Below, piece after piece: positions 14,432 through 23,052 of a DNA stretch of 64,000 bases. The position numbers and the translations under genes were made by a program. The notes below the pieces were generated by a model. The model saw nothing but the letters and a program-made list of their open reading frames with translations, ran no database searches and was not told where the DNA came from. The stretch's first letter is position 1; every line of letters begins with the position of its first letter. Where the stretch lies: NCBI GenBank assembly GCA_019114585.1, contig DXFE01000006.1:1-64000 (forward strand), read 5' to 3'. This stretch comes from Gemmiger_A avium (lineage in GTDB: Bacteria > Bacillota > Clostridia > Oscillospirales > Ruminococcaceae).

Positions 14432-15835
14432 TCAGTTCTTGCCGCGCAGATACTCGTCGATGGCCCGGGCAGCCTGCTTGCCGGCGCCCATGGCCAGGAT
14501 CACGGTGGCCGCGCCGGTCACCGCATCGCCGCCGGCGTACACGCCGGTGCGGCTGGTCAGGCCGTCGTCGCCGTCGGTCACGATGCAGCCGTGCCGGTTG
14601 GTCTCCAGGCCCGGCGTGGTGGACCGGATCAGCGGGTTCGGGCTGGTGCCGATCGCCATGATCATGGTATCCACTTCCAGCTCAAATTCGCTGCCTTCCT
14701 TTACCACCGGGCGGCGGCGTCCGCTGGCGTCCGGCTCACCCAGTTCCATCTCCACACAGCGCATCCCGCGCACCGAGCCCTGCTCGTCGCCCAGCACTTC
14801 CACCGGGTTGGTCAGGGTCTTGAAGATGATGCCCTCTTCCTGGGCGTGCTCCACTTCCTCGGCACGGGCAGGCAGCTCGTTCATGCTGCGGCGGTACACA
14901 ATGTACACCGTCTCCGCGCCCATACGCAACGCGCAGCGGGCCGCGTCCATGGCCACGTTGCCGCCGCCGACCACCGCCACCTTGTGGCTGTGCAGCAGGG
15001 GCGTGTGACTGCCCGGCTGGTAGGCCTTCATCAGGTTCACGCGGGTCAGGTACTCGTTGGCGCTGTATACGCCTTTCAGGCTTTCGCCCGGGATACCCAT
15101 GAACCGGGGCAGGCCCGCGCCGGTACCGATGTACACCGCTTCAAAGCCGAACTCACCCATCAGCTCATCCACCGTCAGCACCTTGCCGATCACCATGTTG
15201 GTCTGGATATCTACGCCCATGGCTTTCAGCCCGTCGATCTCCTGCTGCACAATCGCCTTGGGCAGACGGAACTCCGGAATGCCATACACCAGCACGCCGC
15301 CCGCCAGGTGCAGCGCCTCAAACACCGTTACCTGGTATCCCAGCCGGGCCAGGTCGCCGGCGGCGGTCAGGCCGGAGGGGCCCGCGCCGATGATCGCTAC
15401 CTTGCGCCCGTTGGAAACCGGCTTTTCCGGGGATTCGGTGCTGTGCTCCCGGTGCCAGTCTGCCACAAACCGCTCCAGCCGGCCGATGCCCACGCTCTCG
15501 CCCTTGATGCCGCGCACGCATTTGCCCTCGCACTGGTTCTCCTGGGGGCAGACACGGCCGCACACCGCCGGCAGCGCGCTGGAAGCGCTCAGCACCTTGT
15601 AGGCGCCCTCCATATCCTCGTTGGCAACCCGCTCAATAAAAGCGGGAATGTCGATCTGCACCGGGCAGCCGGTCACGCAGGGCTTGTTTTTGCAGGCGAG
15701 GCACCGGCGCGCCTCGTTCACCGCCATATCATAGGTGTACCCCAGCGCCACCTCGTCAAAATTGTGGGCCCGCACCGCCGGGTCCTGGCTGGGCATGGGG
15801 CACTTGTGGGGATCCATGTTCCGCTGAAACGCCAT
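14432..15835 (-). CDS. nfnB: NfnB, large subunit of the electron-bifurcating ferredoxin:NADP transhydrogenase
   Basis: A 467-residue flavoprotein, annotated in many genomes as glutamate synthase small chain or GltA. Two [4Fe-4S] sets are visible: Cys45/48/53/57 (CLACKNKPCVTGC) and Cys92/96/102/106 (CGRVCPQENQCEGKC). An FAD site follows (VAIIGAGPSGLTAAGDLA) and then an NADPH site (VAVVGGGNVAMDAARCALR). It is next to nfnA and there is no glutamate synthase large-subunit gene nearby. That supports NfnAB, which couples NADH and reduced ferredoxin oxidation to reduction of two NADP. It starts one base after the nfnA stop. Confidence 0.9.
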   Translation of the reverse strand: MAFQRNMDPHKCPMPSQDPAVRAHNFDEVALGYTYDMAVNEARRCLACKNKPCVTGCPVQIDIPAFIERVANEDMEGAYKVLSASSALPAVCGRVCPQENQCEGKCVRGIKGESVGIGRLERFVADWHREHSTESPEKPVSNGRKVAIIGAGPSGLTAAGDLARLGYQVTVFEALHLAGGVLVYGIPEFRLPKAIVQQEIDGLKAMGVDIQTNMVIGKVLTVDELMGEFGFEAVYIGTGAGLPRFMGIPGESLKGVYSANEYLTRVNLMKAYQPGSHTPLLHSHKVAVVGGGNVAMDAARCALRMGAETVYIVYRRSMNELPARAEEVEHAQEEGIIFKTLTNPVEVLGDEQGSVRGMRCVEMELGEPDASGRRRPVVKEGSEFELEVDTMIMAIGTSPNPLIRSTTPGLETNRHGCIVTDGDDGLTSRTGVYAGGDAVTGAATVILAMGAGKQAARAIDEYLRGKN

Positions 15836-15836
15836 C

Positions 15837-16679
15837 TTACTGCACCTCCTTGTTCAGCAGGTTGCAGTATTCTTCCCGGGCATGGGCTTCAAACTCCCGG
15901 TAGGTGCCGCCCCGCTTCATCGCCTCGTCAAAATCCACCAGATGCCCGTCAAAATCCGGACCATCCACGCAGGCAAACTTGGTCTCGCCGCCCACCGTCA
16001 GCCGGCAGCCGCCGCACATGCCGGTGCCGTCAATCATGATCGGGTTCATGGACACGGTGGTCTTGACCCCGTACTTCTTGGTGGTCAGGCTTACAAACTT
16101 CATCATCACCAGCGGCCCGATGGCGATCACCTCGTCGTAACCCTCGCCCGCCTGGATCAGCTGCTCCAGCGGGGCGGTCACCACGCCCTTGTCGCCGTAG
16201 CTGCCGTCATCGGTCATCATGACCAGCTTGTCGCTCACCGCCCGGAACTCGTCCTCCAGGATCACCAGATCCTTGGAGCGGAATCCCACGATGCTGTGTA
16301 CCTCGGCGCCCAGCTCATGCAGCCGCTTGGCCACCGGATAGGCAATGGCGCAGCCCACGCCGCCGCCCACCACGGCCACCTTTTTCAGCCCCTCCAGCTT
16401 GCTGGGGGTGCCCAGCGGGCCCACAAAATCGTGGATACAGCCGCCTTCGGGCAGGTCGTTCAGCTCCATGGTGCCCGCGCCCACCACCTGGAAGATCACG
16501 GTCACGGTGCCGGCGGCCCGATCGTAATCGGCCACGGTCAGCGGGATGCGTTCCGAGTCCGCCCCGGCACGCAGAATCACGAATTGCCCGGGCATTGCCT
16601 TGCGGGCAATCAGCGGCGCATCCACCACCATGCGGGTGACGGTGGGATTCAGCGCCTCTTTGCGAATGATCTTGAACAT
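15837..16679 (-). CDS. nfnA: NfnA, small subunit of the electron-bifurcating ferredoxin:NADP transhydrogenase
   Basis: A 280-residue ferredoxin-NADP-reductase-fold protein related to dihydroorotate dehydrogenase PyrK. It has an FAD region near RIPLTVADYD, an NAD region KVAVVGGGVGCAIAYPVAK, and a C-terminal [2Fe-2S] set in GTGMCGGCRLTVGG followed by the Cys of KFACVDGPDF. The ATG at 16679 lies under a good minus-strand promoter. It is the first gene of the nfnAB operon and is divergent from a LysR gene. In an anaerobe the complex supplies NADPH from NADH and ferredoxin. Confidence 0.9.
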   Translation of the reverse strand: MFKIIRKEALNPTVTRMVVDAPLIARKAMPGQFVILRAGADSERIPLTVADYDRAAGTVTVIFQVVGAGTMELNDLPEGGCIHDFVGPLGTPSKLEGLKKVAVVGGGVGCAIAYPVAKRLHELGAEVHSIVGFRSKDLVILEDEFRAVSDKLVMMTDDGSYGDKGVVTAPLEQLIQAGEGYDEVIAIGPLVMMKFVSLTTKKYGVKTTVSMNPIMIDGTGMCGGCRLTVGGETKFACVDGPDFDGHLVDFDEAMKRGGTYREFEAHAREEYCNLLNKEVQ

Positions 16680-16731
16680 ACTCTTCTTCCCCTCAAAGTT
16701 TATGTTGCATATTTGTCAATACGCATTTTTC

Positions 16732-16760
16732 ATTATACTCCAAAAGCCCCCACCGCGCAA
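16732..16760 (-). promoter_or_regulatory. nfnAB promoter
   Basis: Minus strand TTGCGC (16755-16760), a 17-nt spacer and TATAAT (16732-16737). The leader is about 50 nt. Confidence 0.7.
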
Positions 16761-16790
16761 CGGCGGAAAATATGCCGCCGCCATGGTCTT

Positions 16791-16812
16791 TTGTACCGGA
16801 ATATGGTACAAT
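16791..16812 (+). promoter_or_regulatory. LysR promoter -10 with overlapping inverted repeat
   Basis: TTGTACC (16791-16797), 7 nt, GGTACAA (16805-16811) is a perfect dyad that overlaps the likely -10 TACAAT (16807-16812) of the LysR gene. It is a plausible autoregulatory LysR site shared with the divergent nfnAB promoter, whose -35 lies 31 bp away. Confidence 0.55.
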
Positions 16813-16848
16813 ATTTACAAATTGCCCATCTGTTCAAGGAGGCCCGCC

Positions 16849-17757
16849 ATGACCCTGCAGCAGCTTCGTCAGGTCCAGCAGATCGCCGCCACCCACAGCC
16901 TGTCCGCCGCCGCCCGGGCGCTGGAAATGGCGCAGCCCAACCTGAGCCGCAGCCTGAAAGAACTGGAAAAGGAACTGGGGGTGCCCCTGTTCCGCCGCAC
17001 CGCCCGGGGTATGGAGCTCACCGCCGCGGGCAGCCAGTTCTTGCGGTATGCCGCCGGTATCCTGACCCAGATGGAGGAACTGCAAAGCCTGTACGCCCCC
17101 CAGCCGGAGGGGTTCCGGCTGCGGATCACGGTGCCCCGCGCCACCTATATCGCCGACGCCTTTGCCGCCATGCTGGCGGATTGCCCGGCCCCCATGAATG
17201 TGCAGTACCGGGAAGCGGGCTTGACCGACGCTTTGCAGGATGTCGCCTCCGGGGAGAGTGAGCTGTCCATCATCCGATACCAGGACATTTATCAGCCCTG
17301 GGTGGACACGCAGCTGGCCCAGAACAGCCTGCAGAGCCGTGTGCTGCGCCAGTACCGGATGTGCCTTCTGATGAGCGAGCGGCATCCCCTGGCGGGCCTG
17401 GCGGATATCCCGTACCATCTGCTGGGGCAGTATCCGCAGATTCTGCACGGGGATGTGCAGCTGCCGGTGCTGGAACCGGAGCAGCGGGCCCGGGCCGCGG
17501 AACTGCGGGTAGGGGAGAGCCGTATCTATGTGTATGACCGGGGCAGCCAGTTTGCTCTGCTGCGGCAGGTGCCGGGCAGTTATATGTGGGTGAGCCCTTT
17601 GCCCGCTGCCGAGTTGGCCCGCCAGCAGCTGGTGCAGAAACCCTGTGCCGAAGCGGGTCTGAACCGGGACGCCGCCATCTGGCCCGCTGCCGCCGAACTG
17701 TCGGACAACGCCCGGCGCTTCCTGGCCTGCGTGCGGCAGGCGGATGCCTTGTGGTAA
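16849..17757 (+). CDS. LysR-family transcriptional regulator, divergent from nfnAB
   Basis: A 302-residue regulator with an N-terminal winged helix-turn-helix (LRQVQQIAATHSLSAAARAL then QPNLSRSLKELEKELGVPLF) and a C-terminal periplasmic-binding-like effector domain. The ATG at 16849 follows AAGGAGG. LysR proteins usually control a divergently transcribed target, here nfnAB, and often themselves, in response to a small ligand. The inverted repeat over its own -10 is consistent with autorepression. The ligand is unknown. An in-frame extension upstream to 16546 runs into nfnA and is not real. Confidence 0.87.
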   Translation: MTLQQLRQVQQIAATHSLSAAARALEMAQPNLSRSLKELEKELGVPLFRRTARGMELTAAGSQFLRYAAGILTQMEELQSLYAPQPEGFRLRITVPRATYIADAFAAMLADCPAPMNVQYREAGLTDALQDVASGESELSIIRYQDIYQPWVDTQLAQNSLQSRVLRQYRMCLLMSERHPLAGLADIPYHLLGQYPQILHGDVQLPVLEPEQRARAAELRVGESRIYVYDRGSQFALLRQVPGSYMWVSPLPAAELARQQLVQKPCAEAGLNRDAAIWPAAAELSDNARRFLACVRQADALW

Positions 17758-17769
17758 AAGACGAAAGAT

Positions 17770-17800
17770 GCCCCCGCCGGGATCTCCCGGCGGGGGCGTT
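17770..17800. terminator. Terminator between convergent LysR and XRE-type genes
   Basis: A 12-bp GC-rich stem (GCCCCCGCCGGG and CCCGGCGGGGGC) lies between the convergent genes; the T-run is short. Confidence 0.6.
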
Positions 17801-17814
17801 TGCTGTATAAGGCG

Positions 17815-19032
17815 TTACGAGATCAGCTCCATCTGCCGTTCGTACACGTTGCCCTGGCTGTCCACTACCCGGGCGGTGATGATTACCGATTGATCCGCTT
17901 TCCAGGGATGGGCCTGGGGCGTCCAGAAAAAGGTGACAGTTGCACCGATGGCAAGTTCGGATCGTCCGTCGTCTGGATTCTGGGCGACTTGGAAGTCCTC
18001 TTCCAGATCCGTCAAAGGATAGGTCTCCACCACCTGCCCGTTGATCTCCAGCCGCATTTCCGCCTCCACCGGCCAGGCATACTCGGTGGCCCCCAGGCTC
18101 AGCCCCACATCGCCGTTAAACCGGATCTGGCCGTTTTGCGTTTCAAACCGGATAAGCTGGCCGTCAATGCCGCCGCCCAGTTCCACGATCGGTTCAAACT
18201 GCCCGTGAGGGGCGTAATCGCTCCACAGCTGCTGGTTCTGCACCGTGCCGTCGGGGCTTTCCAGCTGGAAAGTGGCGGTCAGCTCATCGGCGGTGGCCAC
18301 CCGGCCGGACACGGTGAACACCCCGCCGCCCTCGTCGGTCATTTCCAGCGTATCGACTTGGCCGGTCTCTCCGCTGTAGGTGCGGCCTGCCACGATCAGC
18401 CGGGCCCGGGCCCCCGGTACGCTCTGCTTGGCGGTCACCCGGGCGGTGAGCAGCAGGGTGCGGCTGCCGGATTCCCATTCGGAATAGCTGTGACTCTCAC
18501 CCGCGGCCAGGGAATTCTGCTCGTCCAGCATGGTCTGCACCCGGTTTGTCATGGAATCTACCTGGGCCTGCAGGGTGCTCTGCATCCCGGCTACCTGGCC
18601 GTTCACCCCGTCAATGCGGTTTTGCAGATCATCCATGCGGCTGCCGGCATACAATCCCACGCACAGCAGCGCCGCTGCCAGTACCAGGGCCACGCCGCCG
18701 CCCGCCGCCAGGCTTATCCGGCGGCGCTTGGTCTCCCGGGTTTCCCGGGCATCCAGCAGCGCCTGCATCCCCTCGGCAGAGAGGGACGGGGCGGGGGGCT
18801 GCTCCGAGGATAGCGGCCGCCCGGTCAGCAGTTCGTCGCAGCTGGTGTGCAGGGCTTCGGCCAGGGCCAGCAGGTTATCCAGCCCGGGCAGGGACTGGTC
18901 GGCCTCCCACTTGCCCAGGGCCTGACGGCTCACCCCCACGGCGGCGGCCAGGGCCTCCTGGCTCATGCCCGCCGCCCGGCGCAGCGCCAGAATCCGCTGG
19001 CCGATGGTGGCCGGTGTTTCGCGGTTGGTCAT
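17815..19032 (-). CDS. Membrane-anchored XRE-type regulator with extracytoplasmic domain
   Basis: A 405-residue protein. Residues about 10-64 form a Cro/CI-type helix-turn-helix (LALRRAAGMSQEALAAAVGV then SRQALGKWEADQSLPGL). A transmembrane helix lies near 105-127 (AGGGVALVLAAALLCVGLY), followed by a short coiled coil (MDDLQNRIDGVNGQVAGMQS). The remaining 230 residues look like beta-sandwich modules outside the membrane. This is the layout of one-component membrane regulators that sense something at the surface, but no family is recognised for the outer part. The start at 19032 follows AAGGAGG; a longer in-frame extension upstream has no ribosome-binding site. Confidence 0.82.
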   Translation of the reverse strand: MTNRETPATIGQRILALRRAAGMSQEALAAAVGVSRQALGKWEADQSLPGLDNLLALAEALHTSCDELLTGRPLSSEQPPAPSLSAEGMQALLDARETRETKRRRISLAAGGGVALVLAAALLCVGLYAGSRMDDLQNRIDGVNGQVAGMQSTLQAQVDSMTNRVQTMLDEQNSLAAGESHSYSEWESGSRTLLLTARVTAKQSVPGARARLIVAGRTYSGETGQVDTLEMTDEGGGVFTVSGRVATADELTATFQLESPDGTVQNQQLWSDYAPHGQFEPIVELGGGIDGQLIRFETQNGQIRFNGDVGLSLGATEYAWPVEAEMRLEINGQVVETYPLTDLEEDFQVAQNPDDGRSELAIGATVTFFWTPQAHPWKADQSVIITARVVDSQGNVYERQMELIS

Positions 19033-19144
19033 GGATCGGATCCTCCTTGGATTTGTTGGTTTCAGTATACCATGCCGGGCAAAATCTGGCCACCATCCCC
19101 CCTTTCCAAACCCGCAACCAGCGGTTGCCGGGGCCGGAATGGCG

Positions 19145-19177
19145 CAAAAAAGCCCCCGTGCACCGGGCACGGGGGCA
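19145..19177 (-). terminator. thiT terminator
   Basis: Minus strand stem GCCCCCGTGC/GCACGGGGGC followed by a six-T run. Confidence 0.85.
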
Positions 19178-19191
19178 AAAAACAAAAAGGT

Positions 19192-19818
19192 TTACTGCTC
19201 CTGGAACATCTTGGGCACGGTCAGGCAGAGTACAACCGCTACCACAGTGGTCAGGATGGCCTCGGGGATCATGTAGGTGCCGTTGTAGACGCCGCTGTAC
19301 AGCCAGCACAGCGCGTTCTCACCCATGCTGGCGATGGCCTGGCCCCAGCCGAAGTTGGTCATCCACTCAAAGGCGTAGTCGTAATCCTTCCACACCACAT
19401 AGCCGGACAGGAAGCTGCACAGGTAACGGATCAGGCTTACCACCACAGTGGCAACGCCCACGCCCAGCACCCGCTTCTTGAAGGGCTTGGCGATCAGCCA
19501 GGCCAGGCCCAGCAGGGTGTAGGCCAGCACATAGTCCAGCAGCACGCAGCCGATCTGGGCGCCCAGGGTCTGGCAGTAGGCCAGGTTTTCAATGCCGCCG
19601 AAGAACACCAGCTGCAGCAGGCTGTGGACGAAGCCCACACCCAGGCCCCAGCGCACGCCGTGGCGCAGGCTGAACAGGATGATGGGCAGGGTGCTCACCA
19701 CTGTGATGGTGCCGCCGTGGGGCAGGCTGTACAGGGGGATCATGCTCAGCACGCTGGCCAGGGCCAGCATGATGGCACCCTCCACCATGGTGCGGGTACG
19801 GGAATACTGTTTGGTCAT
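19192..19818 (-). CDS. thiT: ThiT, thiamine-specific S-component of an ECF transporter
   Basis: A 208-residue protein with six predicted transmembrane helices. After a short N-terminus it has MVEGAIMLALASVLSMIPLY, the family-typical start of the first helix, and later an aromatic-rich segment (YVVWKDYDYAFEWMTNFGWG) resembling the thiamine-binding region. ThiT captures thiamine and works with the shared EcfA/A'/T energising module, which is not encoded here. A TPP riboswitch immediately upstream makes the substrate assignment firm. The start at 19818 (MTKQYSRTRT) follows GTGAGGAACC; upstream in-frame codons overlap the riboswitch. Confidence 0.93.
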   Translation of the reverse strand: MTKQYSRTRTMVEGAIMLALASVLSMIPLYSLPHGGTITVVSTLPIILFSLRHGVRWGLGVGFVHSLLQLVFFGGIENLAYCQTLGAQIGCVLLDYVLAYTLLGLAWLIAKPFKKRVLGVGVATVVVSLIRYLCSFLSGYVVWKDYDYAFEWMTNFGWGQAIASMGENALCWLYSGVYNGTYMIPEAILTTVVAVVLCLTVPKMFQEQ

Positions 19819-19862
19819 GATTCGGTTCCTCACTTTTTCAAGATTCCGGCCATAAAAACCCG

Positions 19863-19904
19863 CAAAACAAAACGCCTGCGTATGCGAAACACATACACAG
19901 GCGC
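19863..19904 (-). terminator. Riboswitch expression-platform terminator
   Basis: Minus strand hairpin with arms GCCTGTGTATG and CATACGCAGGC, TTTCG-type loop and a downstream TTTTGTTTTG run, between the TPP aptamer and thiT. It suggests transcriptional control: TPP binding would favour this terminator. Confidence 0.8.
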
Positions 19905-19925
19905 ACGAAATGCGTTTATTCCTCA

Positions 19926-20020
19926 AACTCCCTACGCCGGCATTACCCGGATCAGGTTCAAGGTGACCCAGGGCTGCAATTTGCCCTGATCTCAGCCGGG
20001 GATGGCCCCCAGCGCCCCTG
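19926..20020 (-). promoter_or_regulatory. TPP riboswitch aptamer (THI element)
   Basis: On the minus strand the conserved blocks appear in order: GGGGCGCTGG near the 5' end, GGCTGAGATCAGGGC, then CCTTGAACCTGATCCGGGTA and ATGCCGGCGTAGGGAG. CTGAGA and ACCTGATC are the pyrimidine- and pyrophosphate-binding helices of the thiamine pyrophosphate riboswitch. It controls thiT. Confidence 0.97.
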
Positions 20021-20062
20021 TTTTTATGTCCGCAGACAGTATAGCGCGGTAAAGCGGATTTG

Positions 20063-20719
20063 TCAACCGTCCACTTTGGCCGGAGCAGCTTTGGCCCCGG
20101 TGCGGCAGACCTCTTTCAGGCAGCAGGCCGCGCAGTTGGGCTTGCGGGCGTCGCACACCGCCCGGCCGTGCAGCACAAACCGGTGGCACAGATCGCTGCC
20201 CTCTTCCGGGGGGATGATCTTCCACAGGGCCATCTCCACCTTTTTCGGGTCTTTCAGATCGTCCACCAGGCCGATACGGTTGCACAGCCGGATGCAGTGG
20301 GTGTCGGTCACGATGGCCGGCTTGCCGAACACATCCCCCAGCACCAGATTCGCGCTCTTGCGGCCCACACCCGGCAGGCGCAGCAGTTCTTCCATAGTAT
20401 CCGGCACCTTGCCACCGAACTCGTCCCGCAGCATCCGCATGCAGGCGCTGATGTCCCGGGCCTTGCTGCGGCCCAGCCCGCAGGGGCGCACGATAGCTTC
20501 GATCTCGTCCACGCTGGCCTCGGCCAGCGGCTCAATGCCCGGATACCTGGCAAACAGATCCTGTACCACGATGTTTACCCGGGCGTCGGTGCACTGGGCG
20601 GCCAGCCGCACCTCCACCAGCAGCTGCCAGGCATGGTCGTAATCCAGGGTGCATTCCGCCAGCGGATATTCTTCTTTCAGCCGCCGGATGACCTCCAGCG
20701 CCCGTTGCTTTTTCGTCAT
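20063..20719 (-). CDS. nth: Endonuclease III (DNA glycosylase/AP lyase)
   Basis: A 218-residue base-excision-repair enzyme that removes oxidised pyrimidines and cuts the abasic site. The helix-hairpin-helix LPGVGRKSA (115-123) contains catalytic Lys121, and Asp139 lies in VTDTH. The C-terminal [4Fe-4S] cluster has the exact C-x6-C-x2-C-x5-C pattern at Cys189, 196, 199 and 205. All key residues are present, so it should be active. It stands alone between the riboswitch region and the divergent glyA gene. No clear terminator follows. Confidence 0.97.
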   Translation of the reverse strand: MTKKQRALEVIRRLKEEYPLAECTLDYDHAWQLLVEVRLAAQCTDARVNIVVQDLFARYPGIEPLAEASVDEIEAIVRPCGLGRSKARDISACMRMLRDEFGGKVPDTMEELLRLPGVGRKSANLVLGDVFGKPAIVTDTHCIRLCNRIGLVDDLKDPKKVEMALWKIIPPEEGSDLCHRFVLHGRAVCDARKPNCAACCLKEVCRTGAKAAPAKVDG

Positions 20720-20796
20720 AGTTCTGCCCTCCCGACGGCATTTATGAGATTTTTTCCTATTTTACCACGCCGCACCCGCCAAGGCAATGCCCGGTC

Positions 20797-20826
20797 TTGT
20801 TTTTCTGCTGCCGGGCGCGGTATAAT
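20797..20826 (+). promoter_or_regulatory. glyA promoter
   Basis: TTGTTT (20797-20802), an 18-nt spacer and TATAAT (20821-20826). Confidence 0.65.
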
Positions 20827-20878
20827 AGAAGCAGTCACGGGCCCGGCCCGACACTATGACCGAGAGAGGATGGGAACT

Positions 20879-22132
20879 ATGTTCAAGGATATGATCGACA
20901 CCATCGGCTTTGTGGCCCAGAGCGACCCGGAAGTGGCCGCCGCCATGAACCGGGAGCTCACCCGTCAGCGGGAAAACATCGAGCTGATCGCCAGCGAGAA
21001 CATCGTCAGTCCGGCGGTGATGGCCGCTATGGGCAGCGTGCTCACCAACAAGTACGCCGAGGGCTATCCCGCCCACCGGTACTACGGAGGCTGCGTCTGG
21101 GTGGACCAGGTGGAGCAGCTGGCCATCGACCGGGCCTGCAAGCTGTTTGGCGCAAAATACGCCAACGTGCAGCCCCATTCCGGCGCCCAGGCCAACCTGG
21201 CGGTCTACTTCGGCCTGCTGGAACTGGGCGACACCATCCTGGGTATGGACCTGTCCCAGGGCGGGCACCTGACCCACGGCAGCCCGGTGAACATGTCCGG
21301 CAAAAACTACCATTTTGTCTCCTACGGGGTGGACGAGAACGGCTTCATTGACTATGATGCGGTGCGCGCGCTGGCCCGGGAATGCAAACCCAAGATGATC
21401 GTGGCCGGGGCCTCCGCCTACTGCCGCGCCATCCGGTTCGATATCTTTGCCGACATTGCCCACGAGGTGGGCGCGCTGCTGATGGTGGATATGGCCCACA
21501 TTGCGGGCCTCGTGGCCGGCGGCCAGCACCAGAACCCGGTGGAGTGGGCGGACGTGGTCACCACCACCACCCACAAGACCCTGCGCGGGCCCCGGGGCGG
21601 CCTGATCCTGACCAACAACGAGGAGATCGCCAAGAAGATCAACAAGGCCATCTTCCCGGGCACCCAGGGCGGCCCGCTGGAGCATGTAATCGCCGCCAAG
21701 GCGGTCTGCTTCGGGGAAGCGCTGAAGCCCGAATTTACCGACTACGCCCGCCGCGTGGTGGAGAACGCCCAGGCTCTGGCCAAGGGTCTGACCGACCGGG
21801 GTGTCAAGCTGGTCAGCGGCGGCACCGACAACCACCTGATGCTGATTGACCTGTCGGACGAGGAGTGCACCGGCAAGGAGCTGGAGCACAACCTGGACGA
21901 GGTGCACATCACCGCCAACAAGAACACCGTGCCCGGTGAAAAGCGCAGCCCCTTTATCACCAGCGGCGTGCGGGTGGGCACCCCCGCCGTTACCACCCGG
22001 GGCATGGGCCCCGCCGAGATGGATGTGATCGCCGGCTGCATCGCCGACTGCATCCATGACTTTGAGGCCCGCAAAGAGGATGTGGCCGCCCGTGTGGCCA
22101 ATCTGGTGGCCCGGTTCCCCCTGTACGAATGA
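20879..22132 (+). CDS. glyA: Serine hydroxymethyltransferase
   Basis: A 417-residue PLP enzyme that converts serine and tetrahydrofolate to glycine and 5,10-methylene-tetrahydrofolate, the main source of one-carbon units. The N-terminal motif is RQRENIELIASENIVSPAV. The folate/substrate region has NKYAEGYPAHRYYGGC, and the PLP lysine is Lys233 in TTTTHKTLRGPRGG. The start at 20879 follows GAGAGAGGA with 8 nt spacing; an ATG nine bases earlier in frame is too close to that site. An esterase and rarA follow on the same strand. Confidence 0.97.
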   Translation: MFKDMIDTIGFVAQSDPEVAAAMNRELTRQRENIELIASENIVSPAVMAAMGSVLTNKYAEGYPAHRYYGGCVWVDQVEQLAIDRACKLFGAKYANVQPHSGAQANLAVYFGLLELGDTILGMDLSQGGHLTHGSPVNMSGKNYHFVSYGVDENGFIDYDAVRALARECKPKMIVAGASAYCRAIRFDIFADIAHEVGALLMVDMAHIAGLVAGGQHQNPVEWADVVTTTTHKTLRGPRGGLILTNNEEIAKKINKAIFPGTQGGPLEHVIAAKAVCFGEALKPEFTDYARRVVENAQALAKGLTDRGVKLVSGGTDNHLMLIDLSDEECTGKELEHNLDEVHITANKNTVPGEKRSPFITSGVRVGTPAVTTRGMGPAEMDVIAGCIADCIHDFEARKEDVAARVANLVARFPLYE

Positions 22133-22203
22133 TCCGTCCGCCGCGCGGCGCCGCTTGCTGGCCCGCGCGGCGTTTTGAACCAAGCGATAAAAGGTGAATC
22201 AAG

Positions 22204-23052
22204 ATGGCGATGCTTACCTGTAAATTCCGCAGCGAGGCGATGATCACGGTGAACGAGGTCAAGATCTTCCTGCCCACCGATCAGACCGCCAACACCACCC
22301 ACCAGGTGGCCGGGGTGGTGACCCTGCTGCACGGCTACGGCAACAACTGCGACTGCTGGCTGGAGAATACCGCCGCTGTGCGCTATGCCAAGGACAACAA
22401 CCTGGCCCTGGTGATGCCGGATGCCTCCAATTCCTTCTATCAGGATATGGCCGCCGGCCCCGCCTGGCAGACCTGGCTGACCCGGGAATTGCCCGAACTG
22501 CTGAACCGCAACTTCCGCCTGCCCATGGAGCGGGAGAAGAACTTTATCTTCGGGCTCAGCATGGGGGGCTACGGCGCGCTGCTGCTGGCACTGCGCAACC
22601 CGGACCGGTACGCGGCCGCGGCCAGCTTTTCCGGCTGCGTGCATGTGGGCATGATGCTGGAGGCCCGCACCGTCAATCCGCTGGTGCAGCAGGTGTTCGG
22701 GCCGGTGTTCGGCAGCTTGAACGAGCTGCCCCGGCAGGCGGATCTGTTTGCCCTGGCCCGGGAGGTCAGCGCCCTGCCCGCCGGTCAGCAGCCCCGGCTG
22801 CTCTGCACCGTAGGCAAGCAGGATTTTGAGCCCTACTACATCTACAACCAGAACGTGGCCCTGCGGGAGGACTGGGAAAAACTGCCCCTGGACTTCGGCT
22901 GGATGGAATGGGACGGTGGCCACGAATGGGACGTGTGGGACCGCAGCCTGGTGTACGCCATCGACCGGTTCATCAATCCCGGCTATGCTGACAAGGTGCA
23001 CGCCGCCTGGACCGCCCCGGTCACCCGAGGGGAGGGGATGGGCCATGGCTGA
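22204..23052 (+). CDS. Alpha/beta-hydrolase, esterase D/tributyrin-esterase type
   Basis: A 282-residue cytoplasmic serine esterase. The oxyanion-hole region is LLHGYGNNC and the nucleophile Ser119 sits in GLSMGGYGA. Asp207 (GKQDFEP) and His240 (GGHEW) complete the likely triad. Relatives include S-formylglutathione hydrolase and bacterial tributyrin or acetyl-ester esterases. The physiological substrate is unknown, but de-esterification of acetylated or feruloylated sugars, or short lipids, is plausible. Its last 8 bp overlap the start of rarA, so expression is probably coupled. Confidence 0.87.
   Translation: MAMLTCKFRSEAMITVNEVKIFLPTDQTANTTHQVAGVVTLLHGYGNNCDCWLENTAAVRYAKDNNLALVMPDASNSFYQDMAAGPAWQTWLTRELPELLNRNFRLPMEREKNFIFGLSMGGYGALLLALRNPDRYAAAASFSGCVHVGMMLEARTVNPLVQQVFGPVFGSLNELPRQADLFALAREVSALPAGQQPRLLCTVGKQDFEPYYIYNQNVALREDWEKLPLDFGWMEWDGGHEWDVWDRSLVYAIDRFINPGYADKVHAAWTAPVTRGEGMGHG

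Noticed and set aside
14264..16039. Long plus-strand frame through nfnB
   Set aside because: It is antisense to the Fe-S cysteines and flavin motifs of nfnB and starts in the hairpin cluster.
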